Assembly: GCF_003627995.1 (NCBI RefSeq)
Contig: NZ_CP032707.1
Span: forward strand, 1,788,501-1,852,500
DNA length: 64,000 nt
Source of the DNA: Brevundimonas naejangsanensis
GTDB lineage: Bacteria > Pseudomonadota > Alphaproteobacteria > Caulobacterales > Caulobacteraceae
Direction: 5' to 3'
Position 1 is the stretch's first letter; every line of letters begins with the position of its first letter. Under the pieces are notes generated by a model that did no database searches, was not told the origin of the DNA, and was given only the letters and a program-made list of their open reading frames with translations. The position numbers and the translations under genes are program-made. Below are positions 32,755 through 43,577 of the stretch, piece after piece.

Positions 32755-34749
32755 TCAGAGCCGCGCCTTGACCTGTTCGACCACGGCCTCGGCGGTGATG
32801 CCGAACTCCTTGTAGAGGACTTCGGCCGGGGCCGAGGCGCCGAAGGTGGACATGCCGACGAAGCCGCCGTCCTCGCCGATGAAGCGCTCCCAGCCCTGCT
32901 TGATCGCGGCCTCGACGGCGACGCGGACCGTGCCGCGGCCGATGACGGCGTCCTGGTAGGCCTTGGGCTGCTGCTCGAACAGGGCGAAGCAGGGGACCGA
33001 GACCACGCGGGTCGGCACGCCTTCGGCCTCCAGCAGCTCGGCGGCCTTGAGGGCCACGGCGACCTCGGTGCCGGTGCCGAACAGGGTGACCTTGGCCTCG
33101 CCGCTGGCGGCCTTCAGCTCATAGGCGCCCTTGCGCGACAGGTTCTCGCCGACGTCGGTCAGGCGGACCGCCGGGGTCTTCTGACGCGACAGGCACAGCG
33201 CCGTCGGCGTGGTCTTGTGCTGCAGGGCGACCTGCCAGCACTCCAGCGCCTCGACCGTGTCGGCGGGGCGCATGGTCAGCAGGTTGGGGATGGCGCGCAG
33301 GGCGGCCAGATGTTCGACCGGCTGGTGGGTCGGGCCGTCTTCGCCCAGGCCGATGCTGTCGTGGGTCAGGACGTGGATCACGCGCACGCCCATCAGGGCG
33401 GCCAGGCGGATCGCCGGGCGGCTGTAGTCCGAGAACACCATGAAGGTGCCGCCGTAGGGGATGACCCCGCCGTGCAGGGCCATGCCGTTCATGGCCGAGC
33501 CCATGCCGTGCTCGCGGATGCCCCAGTTGACATAACGACCGGCGTAGTCGGGCGCGTCCAGGATATGGGTGTTCTTGACGAAGGTGTTGTTCGAGCCGGT
33601 CAGGTCGGCCGAGCCGCCGATCAGTTCGGGGATGGCGTTGAACACCGTCTCCAGCGCCTCGCCCGAGGACTGGCGCGTGGCCATGGCGGGCTGGGTCGAG
33701 ACCAGCTCCTTGACCTTGGCCTCGAGCGTCTCGAAGGCGCCGGTGGGCAGGTCGCCGGCCATGGCGCGGGTGAAGTCGTCGCGCTGGGCGTGGTTCAGCA
33801 GGCGGGCTTCCCACGCCTTGCGGGCCTTGGCGCCCTGCTTGCCGACCTTGGCCCAGGCCTTCTGGATGCCTTCCGGCATGTCGAAGGGCTCGAAGGGCCA
33901 CTTCAGCGCCTGGCGGGTGGCGGCGATCTCGGTCGCGCCCAGCGCCGCGCCGTGGGTCTTGTGGCTGCCTTCCAGGGTGGCGGCGCCCTTGCCGATCTTG
34001 GTCTTGCAGGCGATCAGCGTCGGCTTGGATTGCTTGGTGGCCCAGGCCAGGGCCTTCTTGATGGCGCCGTGGTCGTGGCCGTCGATGGCCTTGACCGCCC
34101 AGCCCGAGGCCTTGAAGCGGGCCAGCTGGTCGGTGGCGTCCGACAGCGACAGCTTGCCGTCGATGGTGATCTCGTTGTCGTCCCACAGCACGCACAGCTT
34201 GTTCAGCTTGTAGCGGCCGGCCAGGGCGATGGCTTCCTGCGACACGCCTTCCATCAGGCAGCCGTCGCCGGCGATGACCCAGGTGCGGTGGTCGACCAGG
34301 TCGTCGCCGAAGCGGGCGGCCAGGTGACGCTCGGCCAGGGCGAAGCCGACCGAGTTGGCGATGCCCTGACCCAGGGGGCCGGTGGTGGTCTCAATGCCCG
34401 CCATATAGCCGTATTCCGGGTGGCCCGCGGTGCGGGCGCCCCACTGGCGGAAGTTCTCCAGCTGCTCGCGGGTGGCGTCCTTGTAGCCGGTCAGGTGCAG
34501 CAGGCTGTAGATCAGCATGGAGCCGTGGCCGGCCGACAGGATGAAGCGGTCGCGGTCGGCCCAGTCGGGACGGCTCGCGTCGAACTTCAGGAATTTCGAG
34601 AACAGGACGGTGGCCACGTCGGCCATGCCCATGGGCATGCCAGGGTGGCCGCTCTTGGCCTTTTCGACCGCATCCATGGACAGCACCCGGATGGCGTCGG
34701 CCATCTGTTTGGGCGAGGGCTTGGCGAATGCAGCTTGGGCGTCGGTCAC
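32755..34749 (-). CDS. tkt: Transketolase
   Basis: ThDP-dependent transfer of two-carbon units in the pentose phosphate pathway. The protein is 664 residues from a GTG at 34749 (VTDAQAAFAKPSPKQMADAI). Motifs: SGHPGMPMGMADVA, LSAGHGSMLIYSLLHLTGY, the ThDP-binding GDGCLMEGVSQEA to NKLCVLWDDNEITIDG, and the pyrimidine-domain SSGEALETVFNAIPELIGGS and NWGIREHGMG. It is divergent from zauP, with a 99-base shared promoter region. As in relatives, it is followed at a distance by gap, pgk and fba. Confidence 0.96.
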   Translation of the reverse strand: MTDAQAAFAKPSPKQMADAIRVLSMDAVEKAKSGHPGMPMGMADVATVLFSKFLKFDASRPDWADRDRFILSAGHGSMLIYSLLHLTGYKDATREQLENFRQWGARTAGHPEYGYMAGIETTTGPLGQGIANSVGFALAERHLAARFGDDLVDHRTWVIAGDGCLMEGVSQEAIALAGRYKLNKLCVLWDDNEITIDGKLSLSDATDQLARFKASGWAVKAIDGHDHGAIKKALAWATKQSKPTLIACKTKIGKGAATLEGSHKTHGAALGATEIAATRQALKWPFEPFDMPEGIQKAWAKVGKQGAKARKAWEARLLNHAQRDDFTRAMAGDLPTGAFETLEAKVKELVSTQPAMATRQSSGEALETVFNAIPELIGGSADLTGSNNTFVKNTHILDAPDYAGRYVNWGIREHGMGSAMNGMALHGGVIPYGGTFMVFSDYSRPAIRLAALMGVRVIHVLTHDSIGLGEDGPTHQPVEHLAALRAIPNLLTMRPADTVEALECWQVALQHKTTPTALCLSRQKTPAVRLTDVGENLSRKGAYELKAASGEAKVTLFGTGTEVAVALKAAELLEAEGVPTRVVSVPCFALFEQQPKAYQDAVIGRGTVRVAVEAAIKQGWERFIGEDGGFVGMSTFGASAPAEVLYKEFGITAEAVVEQVKARL

Positions 34750-34848
34750 GGCGAGACCTTTCGTCACGAACAGGATAAAGCGGGGGCGGCGCCGCTTTAC
34801 CCCGGCGCTCGCGCAGGTTCTACACGGAATCTGGAAGAAAGGACCCCC

Positions 34849-35124
34849 ATGGACGCCGTTACGGCTGCAAAGGCGCGCATCGATCGTGCGCTGGCCGATC
34901 TGGAACGCAAGGTGCTGGAGCTGAAGGCGAGGCCCGGCTCGGCCCCGCCCATCCCGGACGACGACCTGTTCGCGCCCCGTCCCTCGAATGCGGCCGACCT
35001 GGCGCGTATCGCCGAGCTGGAGACGGCGGGGCAGGAAACCGCCCAGGCCCTGGCCCGCGCGGCCGACGCCGTGCGCGACGTCCTGGCCCAGCAGCAGCCG
35101 CAAGCCGAGCAGGAGGCGAACTGA
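34849..35124 (+). CDS. zauP: ZauP, coiled-coil partner of ZapA (DUF4164)
   Basis: A 91-residue protein, mostly helical: a first coiled coil (AAKARIDRALADLERKVLEL), a Pro-rich hinge (PGSAPPIPDDDLFAPRP), then a second helix ending in Gln/Glu. In Caulobacter the gene directly upstream of zapA encodes ZauP, which forms a complex with ZapA and focuses the Z-ring. Position, size and two-helix layout match; the identification rests on synteny and style. Its stop overlaps the zapA start (TGATG). Confidence 0.8.
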   Translation: MDAVTAAKARIDRALADLERKVLELKARPGSAPPIPDDDLFAPRPSNAADLARIAELETAGQETAQALARAADAVRDVLAQQQPQAEQEAN

Positions 35125-35462
35125 TGGCGACGGTGACGGTTGAGGTTCACGGCCGCCCCTACGCCGTGGGATGCGCCGACGGCCAGGAGGCGCGCGTGCG
35201 CGACCTGGCGGCCCAGTTCCATGAGCGGGTGCAGGGCGTGGCGGACCAGGTGGGTCAGGTCGGGGACGTGCGACTGTTCCTGATGGCCGCCCTGATGCTG
35301 GCCGACGAGTTGCAGGAGGCGAAGCGCCAGGCCGGGCCGCAGTTCCAGGCGCGCGCCAAGGCCGCCCCGACGCCGGCGCCCGCCGCCCCGCCCAGCGACG
35401 GCGTGGCCGAGGCCCTGAACGCGGTCGCGGCGCGGATCGAGAAGATCGTCCAGACGATCTGA
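35124..35462 (+). CDS. zapA: Cell division protein ZapA
   Basis: Z-ring-associated protein that bundles FtsZ filaments. The protein is 112 residues. The N-terminal globular part MATVTVEVHGRPYAVGCADG and QEARVRDLAAQFHERVQGVA is followed by the helix RLFLMAALMLADELQEAKRQ. A Pro/Ala linker and a final amphipathic helix (ALNAVAARIEKIVQTI) complete the protein. Translationally coupled to zauP. The 6S RNA gene lies downstream, the common zapA-ssrS arrangement. Confidence 0.92.
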   Translation: MATVTVEVHGRPYAVGCADGQEARVRDLAAQFHERVQGVADQVGQVGDVRLFLMAALMLADELQEAKRQAGPQFQARAKAAPTPAPAAPPSDGVAEALNAVAARIEKIVQTI

Positions 35463-35471
35463 GGCGCAGGT

Positions 35472-35620
35472 TCTCCCTCCCCTTCATGGGGAGGGTGGCT
35501 GAGCCTGCAAGGCGAAGTCGGGTGGGGGCGACGCGGCTATTCAAGCGCTGCGCCTTGATCGCCTGGCCCTCCCCACCCGGTCGCTGCGCGACCACCCTCC
35601 CCAAAATGGGGAGGGAGAAA
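35472..35620. repeat. Family B repeat between zapA and the 6S RNA promoter
   Basis: Full element (TTCTCCCTCCCCTTCATGGG at the left; CCCTCCCCACCCGGTCGC and ACCCTCCCCAAAATGGGGAG at the right). It may act as a partial terminator behind zapA. Confidence 0.9.
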
Positions 35621-35632
35621 GTCGGTTCAGCA

Positions 35633-35661
35633 TTGTTGAAACCGGCCCGAGCGCCTATCTT
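35633..35661 (+). promoter_or_regulatory. Candidate sigma-70-type promoter of 6S RNA
   Basis: TTGTTG (35633-35638), a 17-base spacer, then GCGCCTATCTT with TATCTT at 35656-35661. This predicts a start near A35667. The GC(C)TAT form fits the Caulobacter housekeeping -10. Confidence 0.5.
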
Positions 35662-35666
35662 GTTCG

Positions 35667-35838
35667 ACGGCGGGTCCTGCTGCGGCTCACGTCGAAGACA
35701 ACATATCCTTCTGACCTTAATTCACTCATAGGGATCTGTCCCTGTCCGGGCTCGAGGGCCTGGGCATACGGAGCCCACCTGGCTACCCAGGTCGAGAGGA
35801 TTTAAACGCGCTTCACGGCTCACGCGGCGCCGCCACCC
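35667..35838 (+). ncRNA. ssrS: 6S RNA
   Basis: No ORF is here. The closing stem pairs 35702-35718 (CATATCCTTCTGACCTT) with 35787-35803 (the inverse, CCAGGTCGAGAGGATTT) across a large internal bulge. The apical hairpin pairs GTCCGGGC (about 35744-35751) with GCCTGGGC (about 35758-35765). A small hairpin, ACCTGG-CTA-CCCAGGT, lies on the 3' side. This long rod with a central bubble is the 6S RNA shape that mimics an open promoter and sequesters sigma-70 polymerase. Position between zapA and 5-formyl-THF cyclo-ligase is the classic ssrS locus. Ends are approximate. Confidence 0.78.
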
Positions 35839-35851
35839 CATCTTTCTTAGT

Positions 35852-35939
35852 GCGCTATGCTCGGCCCGCGGGGCCTCGCTGCTTGAGCGCATGGTTGAGC
35901 GCTATGCTCTCGCGACGCAGTCGCTCGCTGCTTGAGCGC
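35852..35939. repeat. Inverted copies of the family D repeat downstream of 6S RNA
   Basis: Two units, GCGCTATGCTCGGC...GCCTCGCTGCTTGAGCGC and GCGCTATGCTCTCG...CGCTCGCTGCTTGAGCGC, are the reverse complement of the tandem units at 10322-10426, again with a 48-base period (35852, 35900). No gene is seen here. Confidence 0.75.
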
Positions 35940-35942
35940 GTT

Positions 35943-36070
35943 TCTCCTCCCCATTCCATGGGGAGGCGGATCGGACGCGTCAGCGTCCGAGACGGAGGGG
36001 CTGCTTGGTTCCGCCGTCCTTGCCCCTCCACCGCTACGCGGTCCCCCTCCCCACAAAGTGGGGAGGAAAG
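35943..36070. repeat. Family C repeat before the cyclo-ligase gene
   Basis: Full element from CTCCTCCCCATTCCATGGGG to CCCCACAAAGTGGGGAGG, with GGAGGGGCTGC and CCCCTCCACCGCTACGCGG between. Together with the family B repeat, 6S RNA and family D copies, it fills the 634-base stretch 35463-36096, which has no protein-coding gene. Confidence 0.9.
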
Positions 36071-36096
36071 CCAGGCGACGGTGGTAGAGAAGCCTC

Positions 36097-36642
36097 ATGA
36101 CCCCCAAGCACCAACTCCGCGCCGCCATGCGCGCCCTGCGCAAGCGCCTGGCCGAGGTCGACGCCGAGGCCGCCGAGCGGGCGGCGGGCCACGCCGAGGC
36201 CTTGCCGTCGGGTGGAACCGTCGCCCTCTATCGCGCCATGGGTTCCGAGCTGGACACCGACGCCCTAGCCAACGTCCTGCATCAGGCGGGCCGTCGGCTG
36301 TGCCTGCCGGTGGTGCTGGAGCGCGACGCCGCCATGGTCTTTCGCGCCTGGACGCCCGGCGAGCCGCTGGAGCTGGACGCCGCCGGATGCCCCGCGCCCC
36401 TGCCGCTCAGCGAGCGCGTCACGCCCGACCTGATCCTGACGCCCCTGCTGGCCTTCGATCTTCACGGCGGGCGGCTGGGGCAGGGCGGGGGCTATTACGA
36501 CCGGACCTTCGCGGCCCTGCCGGAGACCAGGCGCATCGGTTTCGCCTATGCGGGACAGCAGGTCGAGCCGCTTGATCTGGAACCGCATGACATGCGTCTG
36601 CATGGCGTTCTGACCGAGACCGGCTATAGAGCCTTCGCATGA
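36097..36642 (+). CDS. 5-formyltetrahydrofolate cyclo-ligase
   Basis: ATP-dependent conversion of 5-formyl-THF to 5,10-methenyl-THF (gene names ygfA, fau or fthC). The protein is 181 residues. N-terminal MTPKHQLRAAMRALRKRL; the diagnostic phosphate/substrate loop GGRLGQGGGYYDRTFA lies near residue 127. In many proteobacteria this gene follows 6S RNA and can be co-transcribed with it. The stop overlaps the next ATG (ATGA). Confidence 0.92.
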   Translation: MTPKHQLRAAMRALRKRLAEVDAEAAERAAGHAEALPSGGTVALYRAMGSELDTDALANVLHQAGRRLCLPVVLERDAAMVFRAWTPGEPLELDAAGCPAPLPLSERVTPDLILTPLLAFDLHGGRLGQGGGYYDRTFAALPETRRIGFAYAGQQVEPLDLEPHDMRLHGVLTETGYRAFA

Positions 36643-37460
36643 GACTGGCTTTTTTCGGTGACGTGGTCGGCAAGTCCGGGCGCGATGGTTTGGCGGATCA
36701 TCTTCCGGGGCTGAGGCGCGACCTCAAGCTCGACTTCGTGGTGGTCAACGCCGAGAACGCGGCGGGCGGTTTCGGCATCACCGAGAACACGGCCAACGAC
36801 ATCTTCAACGCCGGGGCCGACGTCCTGACGCTGGGCAACCACAGCTGGGACCAGCGCGAGGCCCTGACCTACATCGTGCGCGAGCCGCGCCTGATCCGCC
36901 CGGCCAACTATCCGCGCCTGATGGACGCGCCGGGGCGCGGCGCCGACGTCTTCGTCACCGCCGACGGCCGCCGGGTGCTGGTCATCAACGTCCTGGGCCG
37001 GATCCACATGGACCCGATGGACGATCCCTTCAGCGCCGTGGAGCGCGAGCTGGAGGCGGCGCCCCTCGGCGTCGTCGCCGACGCCGTCATCGTCGACATG
37101 CACGCCGAGGCGACCAGCGAGAAGATGGGCATGGGCCACTTCTGCGACGGCCGCGCCAGCCTGGTGGTCGGCACCCACACCCACGTCCCTACGGCGGACG
37201 CCCAGATCCTGCCCCACGGCACGGCCTATCAGACGGACGCTGGCGGCTGCTGCGACTACGACTCCGTCATCGGCAACGACAAGGAAGAGCCGCTGCGCCG
37301 CTTCACCACGCGGCTTTCCGGCGGGCGCTATGTCCCCGCCAGCGGCCCGGCCACCGTCTGCGGCGTCTTCGTCGAGACCGACGACCGCACCGGCCTGGCC
37401 ACCCGCGTCGAGCCGATCCGCGTCGGCGGCCGCCTGAGCCAGGCGATCCCTCAGGTCTGA
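36639..37460 (+). CDS. YmdB-type metallophosphoesterase (TIGR00282 family)
   Basis: A 273-residue protein. Metal-site motifs of the family: MRLAFFGDVVGKSGRDGL (Asp), VVVNAENAAGGFGI (Asn/Glu), LTLGNHSWDQ (His), IVDMHAEATSEKMGMG and VVGTHTHVPTADAQILPHGT. Members hydrolyse 2',3'-cyclic nucleotides or related phosphodiesters and were tied to mRNA turnover and biofilm behaviour in Bacillus; the physiological substrate here is unknown. Coupled to the cyclo-ligase by a four-base overlap. Confidence 0.9.
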   Translation: MRLAFFGDVVGKSGRDGLADHLPGLRRDLKLDFVVVNAENAAGGFGITENTANDIFNAGADVLTLGNHSWDQREALTYIVREPRLIRPANYPRLMDAPGRGADVFVTADGRRVLVINVLGRIHMDPMDDPFSAVERELEAAPLGVVADAVIVDMHAEATSEKMGMGHFCDGRASLVVGTHTHVPTADAQILPHGTAYQTDAGGCCDYDSVIGNDKEEPLRRFTTRLSGGRYVPASGPATVCGVFVETDDRTGLATRVEPIRVGGRLSQAIPQV

Positions 37461-37543
37461 ACCTGTCTGTGATTTAATCCCGCCGGACGCATCCGTCCGG
37501 GCGCGACGCGGCCTCCCTTCCTCGGAACGAGGAGGGAGTTTCG

Positions 37544-38398
37544 ATGGTCAAGCATTTCGTCGTCCTGGCGGGCGCCTGTCTGGCCCTGGCCGCCGGGCCT
37601 GTCCTGGCCCGACCAGCGCCAGGTGCGCCGCCCGAACCCGTTCGGGTGATGGTCGTCGGGACCTATCATTTCGGCAATCCGGGGCAGGACCTGAACAACG
37701 CCCGGATCGCGCCGGTCACGACCCCTGAAAAGCAGGCCCAGCTGGCGGCCCTGGCCGAGCGCCTGGCTCGCTTCCGGCCCACGGCCGTAGCGGTCGAGCG
37801 GGTGGCGGCCGATCCCGACACCCTGCTGGATCAAATCTATCCGCGTTTCGACGGCGCCATGCTGGCCTCCAATCCCGACGAGCGGGTGCAGATCGCCTAT
37901 CGCCTGGCCTCGCGCCTGGGGCTGGAGCGGGTCTATGCGATCGACGAACAGTCCGAGACCCGGGACTACTTTCCATTCGGGGCGGTCATGGACTGGTGGA
38001 AAGCCAATGGCCAAGAGGCGGCCTTCGCGCGGCTGAACGGCCCGGTGGCCGCGGCCACGGCCGAGCTGGAACGGCGCCAGCACACGGATTCCATCGGCGA
38101 CATCCTGGCGGACATGAACGATCCGGGCGACGCCTTGAACGGGCCGGCGGGCCAGTCGGCCTTCTACTATGGGCTTATGGCGGCCGGGGACGGGCGCAGC
38201 CAGCCCGGCGCGGCCCTTAACGCGGGGTGGTACGAGCGCAACGCCCGCATCTTCGCCAAGCTGGCGGCCGTGGCGCGGCCGGGCGACCGGATCGTCGTGG
38301 TCTATGGCGCCGGGCACAACTACTGGCTGCGCCACTTCATCAGCATGACGCCGGGCTTCGAACTGGTGGAAGCCTCGCCCTATCTGGCGGAGGACTGA
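37544..38398 (+). CDS. Exported DUF5694-family protein
   Basis: A 284-residue protein from the ATG at 37544 after GAGGGAG. The signal peptide is about residues 1-22 (VVLAGACLALAAGPVLA). The mature part starts with the DUF5694/TraB-like words VRVMVVGTYHFGNPGQDLNN, continues FRPTAVAVERVAADPDTLLD, and ends VVVYGAGHNYWLRHFISMTP. The GTYHF...E...GHxxxLRH layout resembles the TraB/GumN putative metallohydrolases. Periplasmic location is inferred. Its last 19 bases overlap the convergent P450 gene. Confidence 0.8.
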   Translation: MVKHFVVLAGACLALAAGPVLARPAPGAPPEPVRVMVVGTYHFGNPGQDLNNARIAPVTTPEKQAQLAALAERLARFRPTAVAVERVAADPDTLLDQIYPRFDGAMLASNPDERVQIAYRLASRLGLERVYAIDEQSETRDYFPFGAVMDWWKANGQEAAFARLNGPVAAATAELERRQHTDSIGDILADMNDPGDALNGPAGQSAFYYGLMAAGDGRSQPGAALNAGWYERNARIFAKLAAVARPGDRIVVVYGAGHNYWLRHFISMTPGFELVEASPYLAED

Positions 38399-39789
38399 GC
38401 CTTGGCCCGGTTCCGCCGCGCCCGCAGCCGCAGCCGCATCGGCGCGCGGCTGCGCAGGGTGATCTGGTGGGTGGGGCGCGGCTCGACCGGGGTGATGGCC
38501 TCGACCTCGGCGGCGCGCAGGATCGTGGCCAAGGCGATCATCGCCTCCTGCATGGCGAAGGCGGCGCCGATGCAGACGCGCGGCCCGGCGCTGAAGGGGA
38601 TGTAGGCATAGCGGTCGATGGCCTTGCGGTTCTCAGGCAGGAAGCGCTCGGGGCGGAAGGCGTTCGGGTCGTCCCACAGGGTCTCGTGGCGGTGGATGAT
38701 CCAGGGTGAGACGATGACGGTGGTCCCCGCCTCTATGGCCTGTCCGCCGATCACGTCGGCCGCCACGGCGCGCCGCATCAGGGTCGGGGCGGGCGGGAAG
38801 AGGCGCATGGCTTCCTCGATCACCGCCCGGGTCCAGGGCAGCGCGGCAGCCCAGCCGGGATCGGATACGTCGAAGGCGTCGGCTTCGGCCTTCAGCCGCG
38901 CCGCCGTCTGGGGCGAGCGCGAGATCAGGTGCAGGGCCCAGCCCAGGGTGCGGGCCGTGGTCTCGTGTCCCGCCAGGATGAAGGTCAGGATGTTGGCCGC
39001 GACCTCGCGGTTGGTCAGGGCGGCGCCATCCGTCTCGTCGCGGGCCGACAGAAGCGCGCTGAGCAGGTCGTCGGGCGCGGTCTCGCCGGCCTCCATCCGC
39101 TTGCGTCGGGCGGCGACCAGGCGGCCGACCCGGTCTTCGAAGAAGCGCGCCGAACCGGCGCTGGCGGCGCGGCCCAGGCGCGGAATCCAGCCCGGCGCAT
39201 TGATCACGTCCAGCGGGTCGATGCGCGCGCCGATGCGGAGATAGCGGTTCAGCGCCTGCTCGAAGCCGCGCGCGTCGCCTTCCAGTTCGTCCGAGAACAG
39301 GGCCGCCGACAGGATGTCGAAGGTCAGGCCCGACATCTCATGGTCGATGTCCAGCACCCGCGCCCCATACTCCAGTTTCCAGCCCTTCACCCGGCCGGCG
39401 CAGACCTGAGCCATGCGGGCGGCGGTCTTCTGGGTGCGGGCGGGGGTGAAGAGGGGCGCCAGGATGCGCCGCGCCCGGCGCCAGGCCTCGCCCTCCGCCA
39501 GCAGCAGCCCTTCGGCCAGCAGCGGCCCCAGGACGCGGCGCTGCAGGTCGCCCTTTTCATAGTTGGCGGCGTTCTCGGTCAGGACGCGGCGCACGCCCTC
39601 GGGGTGGCTGACCACCAGGATCGCCCCCATCGGCCCCTTGCCGTAGAGCTGCGGCTCGGTGAAGTGCCGCTCGGACCAGATCAGCAGGGGATCGCGCCAG
39701 CTCTGCCACAGGAAGGGCAGGAAGGGCATGGGCCGGGTGCGGCGCGGCGGCGTCCAGGGACGAAAGGGCGAGGCGGCGGCGTCGATCAT
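38380..39789 (-). CDS. Cytochrome P450
   Basis: A 469-residue haem monooxygenase. I-helix oxygen-activation motif AGHETT at 273-278; ExxR pair at E326-R329 (EEAMRLFPP); PERF-type FRPERF near 378-383; haem ligand C406 in FSAGPRVCIG. The N terminus has no membrane anchor. Sequence style is that of the CYP4/CYP102-like fatty-acid-type branch, but the substrate is unknown. It follows the glycosyltransferase by 45 bases on the same strand; redox partners are not encoded nearby. Confidence 0.92.
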   Translation of the reverse strand: MIDAAASPFRPWTPPRRTRPMPFLPFLWQSWRDPLLIWSERHFTEPQLYGKGPMGAILVVSHPEGVRRVLTENAANYEKGDLQRRVLGPLLAEGLLLAEGEAWRRARRILAPLFTPARTQKTAARMAQVCAGRVKGWKLEYGARVLDIDHEMSGLTFDILSAALFSDELEGDARGFEQALNRYLRIGARIDPLDVINAPGWIPRLGRAASAGSARFFEDRVGRLVAARRKRMEAGETAPDDLLSALLSARDETDGAALTNREVAANILTFILAGHETTARTLGWALHLISRSPQTAARLKAEADAFDVSDPGWAAALPWTRAVIEEAMRLFPPAPTLMRRAVAADVIGGQAIEAGTTVIVSPWIIHRHETLWDDPNAFRPERFLPENRKAIDRYAYIPFSAGPRVCIGAAFAMQEAMIALATILRAAEVEAITPVEPRPTHQITLRSRAPMRLRLRARRNRAKAQSSAR

Positions 39790-39834
39790 GGAACGCTCCT
39801 TCTCAGGTCCGCTCCATATTTATTGACTCTTGTG

Positions 39835-40926
39835 TCAAAATGAAGGGCCTTGAGGCTGTCCTCTGGAACGCTTGGTCCGGACCAGTTGTTCGCGCAGACC
39901 ATGAAGCTGGGCCGCCCGAGGTTCGGGCGAATGGGCGTGCGCCACATGGGCCTGGGCCGCGCGGGCCAGGGCCAGGCGGCGGGCGGGATCGGCGATCAGC
40001 CCGTCCATGGCGGCGCCCAGGCCCTCGGCCGTCAGCGCGTCGACATAGACGGCGTGCGGGCCGCTGGCTTCGCGCAGGCCGCCGCGCCCGGACGAGATCA
40101 GGGCCGCGCCGGCCGCATGGGCCTCCAGCGCCGTCAGCCCCAGGGGCTCGGCCCAGACCGAGGGCGTCAGGGCGATGGCCGCCCGCCGCATGACGGCGCG
40201 GACCTCGGCCAGGGGGGCGGACTTCAGGACGGAGACACGTTCGCCGAACCGCTCCAGAGGGGCGACATGGGGCGCGGCCCAGGCGGCGTGCCGGTCCCAG
40301 TCGTTGAGCATCAGCACGGCGCGCCAGTCGGGATGGCGCTCCAGCACGCCGGGCAGGGCGGCGCAGATCAGGTCGACGCCCTTTTCCGGCATGGCGCGTC
40401 CGGCGAAGGCGATCAGCGGCTCGCGCTCGTCCACGGGCGCCCGCCACAGGTCGACGTCGATGGGGTTGGGCACGGCGAAGGCCTTGGCCTCCAACCGGGG
40501 GAAGGCCTTGAGAAAGTCCCGTCGCGCCGCTTCGCTGACGAAGATCAGTCCGTCCATGCGGCCATAGCGCCGCTCATAACGCCAGCGGTCGACGACGTGG
40601 CGCGGCGGCTTCACCGCATTGTGGCGATAGAGGGTGACCGCCGCGTCGGGGAAGCGCGGGGCCAGGGCGACGGCCTGCTCGGTCTGCTGGTGGAACTCAA
40701 TCACGTCGGGGCGATAGGCGGCCAGGGCCTGGCGCAGGGCCTTCAGCCGGTTCGCGGCGGGCAGGGCGTGGACCGGCAGCTCGCCGTGATCCTGGGCGCC
40801 GTCGCAGCAGAAGACGCGGACCTGGCCGACGTCGACCCGCGCCAGCGTCCGCGCCACCGTCTCCATCGAGTTTGGATGCTCGAGGCAGAAGCGTGCGCCG
40901 ACGGGCATGACGACGGCGGTTCTCAT
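39835..40926 (-). CDS. Glycosyltransferase, GT4-like
   Basis: A 363-residue GT-B fold protein. The C-terminal donor domain carries PLIAFAGRAMPEKGVDLICA, then the acceptor/donor motif SVWAEPLGLTALEAHAAGAA (E-x7-E type) and SSGRGGLREA. The N-terminal domain has DVIEFHQQTEQAVALAPRF and VTLYRHNAVKPPRHVVDRWR. The family builds surface polysaccharides; sugar and acceptor are unknown. It is transcribed with purL and a small lipoprotein upstream and the P450 downstream. Confidence 0.88.
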   Translation of the reverse strand: MRTAVVMPVGARFCLEHPNSMETVARTLARVDVGQVRVFCCDGAQDHGELPVHALPAANRLKALRQALAAYRPDVIEFHQQTEQAVALAPRFPDAAVTLYRHNAVKPPRHVVDRWRYERRYGRMDGLIFVSEAARRDFLKAFPRLEAKAFAVPNPIDVDLWRAPVDEREPLIAFAGRAMPEKGVDLICAALPGVLERHPDWRAVLMLNDWDRHAAWAAPHVAPLERFGERVSVLKSAPLAEVRAVMRRAAIALTPSVWAEPLGLTALEAHAAGAALISSGRGGLREASGPHAVYVDALTAEGLGAAMDGLIADPARRLALARAAQAHVAHAHSPEPRAAQLHGLREQLVRTKRSRGQPQGPSF

Positions 40927-40951
40927 GCCGGGCGGTCTCCGGTCAGGGGTG

Positions 40952-41325
40952 TTAGGGCTTTGCGGCGGCGCGGGCCTCGAGGGCCCGCAGGCGGCCTTCC
41001 TCGGCCTTCAGGTCGCCGGTCAGCTGGCCCTTCAGCGCGGGGTCGGCAGTGGCGGCCAGCAGGGCGCGGGTCTCCTCCACCGCCTGACGGCGCGCGGCGA
41101 TCAGGCGTGACAGCTCGTCGGTCTCGGCCGGAGCCGGGGCCGAGGCGCGGCGCGCGGCTTGAGCCTCGGCTTCCTCGGTGGTCTTCAGCGCGGCGGCGTG
41201 GCGGGCGGCGGCGGCGTCGCGCAGGGCGTGCTGGACGGGATCGCCGCCCTCGAACTCGCAGGCCGACAGCAAGGCGGCGCCGGCGACGACGAGGATCAGG
41301 GCGCCAACCCGAGCGTTTGCTCGCA

Positions 41326-41326
<1 letters not shown>
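40952..41326 (-). CDS. Small lipoprotein with a coiled-coil region
   Basis: A 124-residue protein. Signal peptide with lipobox LLSAC (Cys23) followed by E-F-E, so outer- or inner-membrane anchored. The rest is Ala/Glu/Arg-rich helix (two heptad stretches, about 35-60 and 72-120). The start ATG overlaps the purL stop by one base (TGATG-type), so it is translationally coupled to purL. Function unknown. Confidence 0.7.
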
Positions 41327-43536
<2,210 letters not shown>

Positions 43537-43577
43537 GGGCGGGCCTTCTAGCCGTCTCTGGGGCGTCTGTCAGCCCG

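Noticed and set aside
38380..40926. P450 plus glycosyltransferase as a natural-product cluster
   Set aside because: No core biosynthetic enzyme, tailoring set or transporter nearby; upstream genes are purL and a small lipoprotein.
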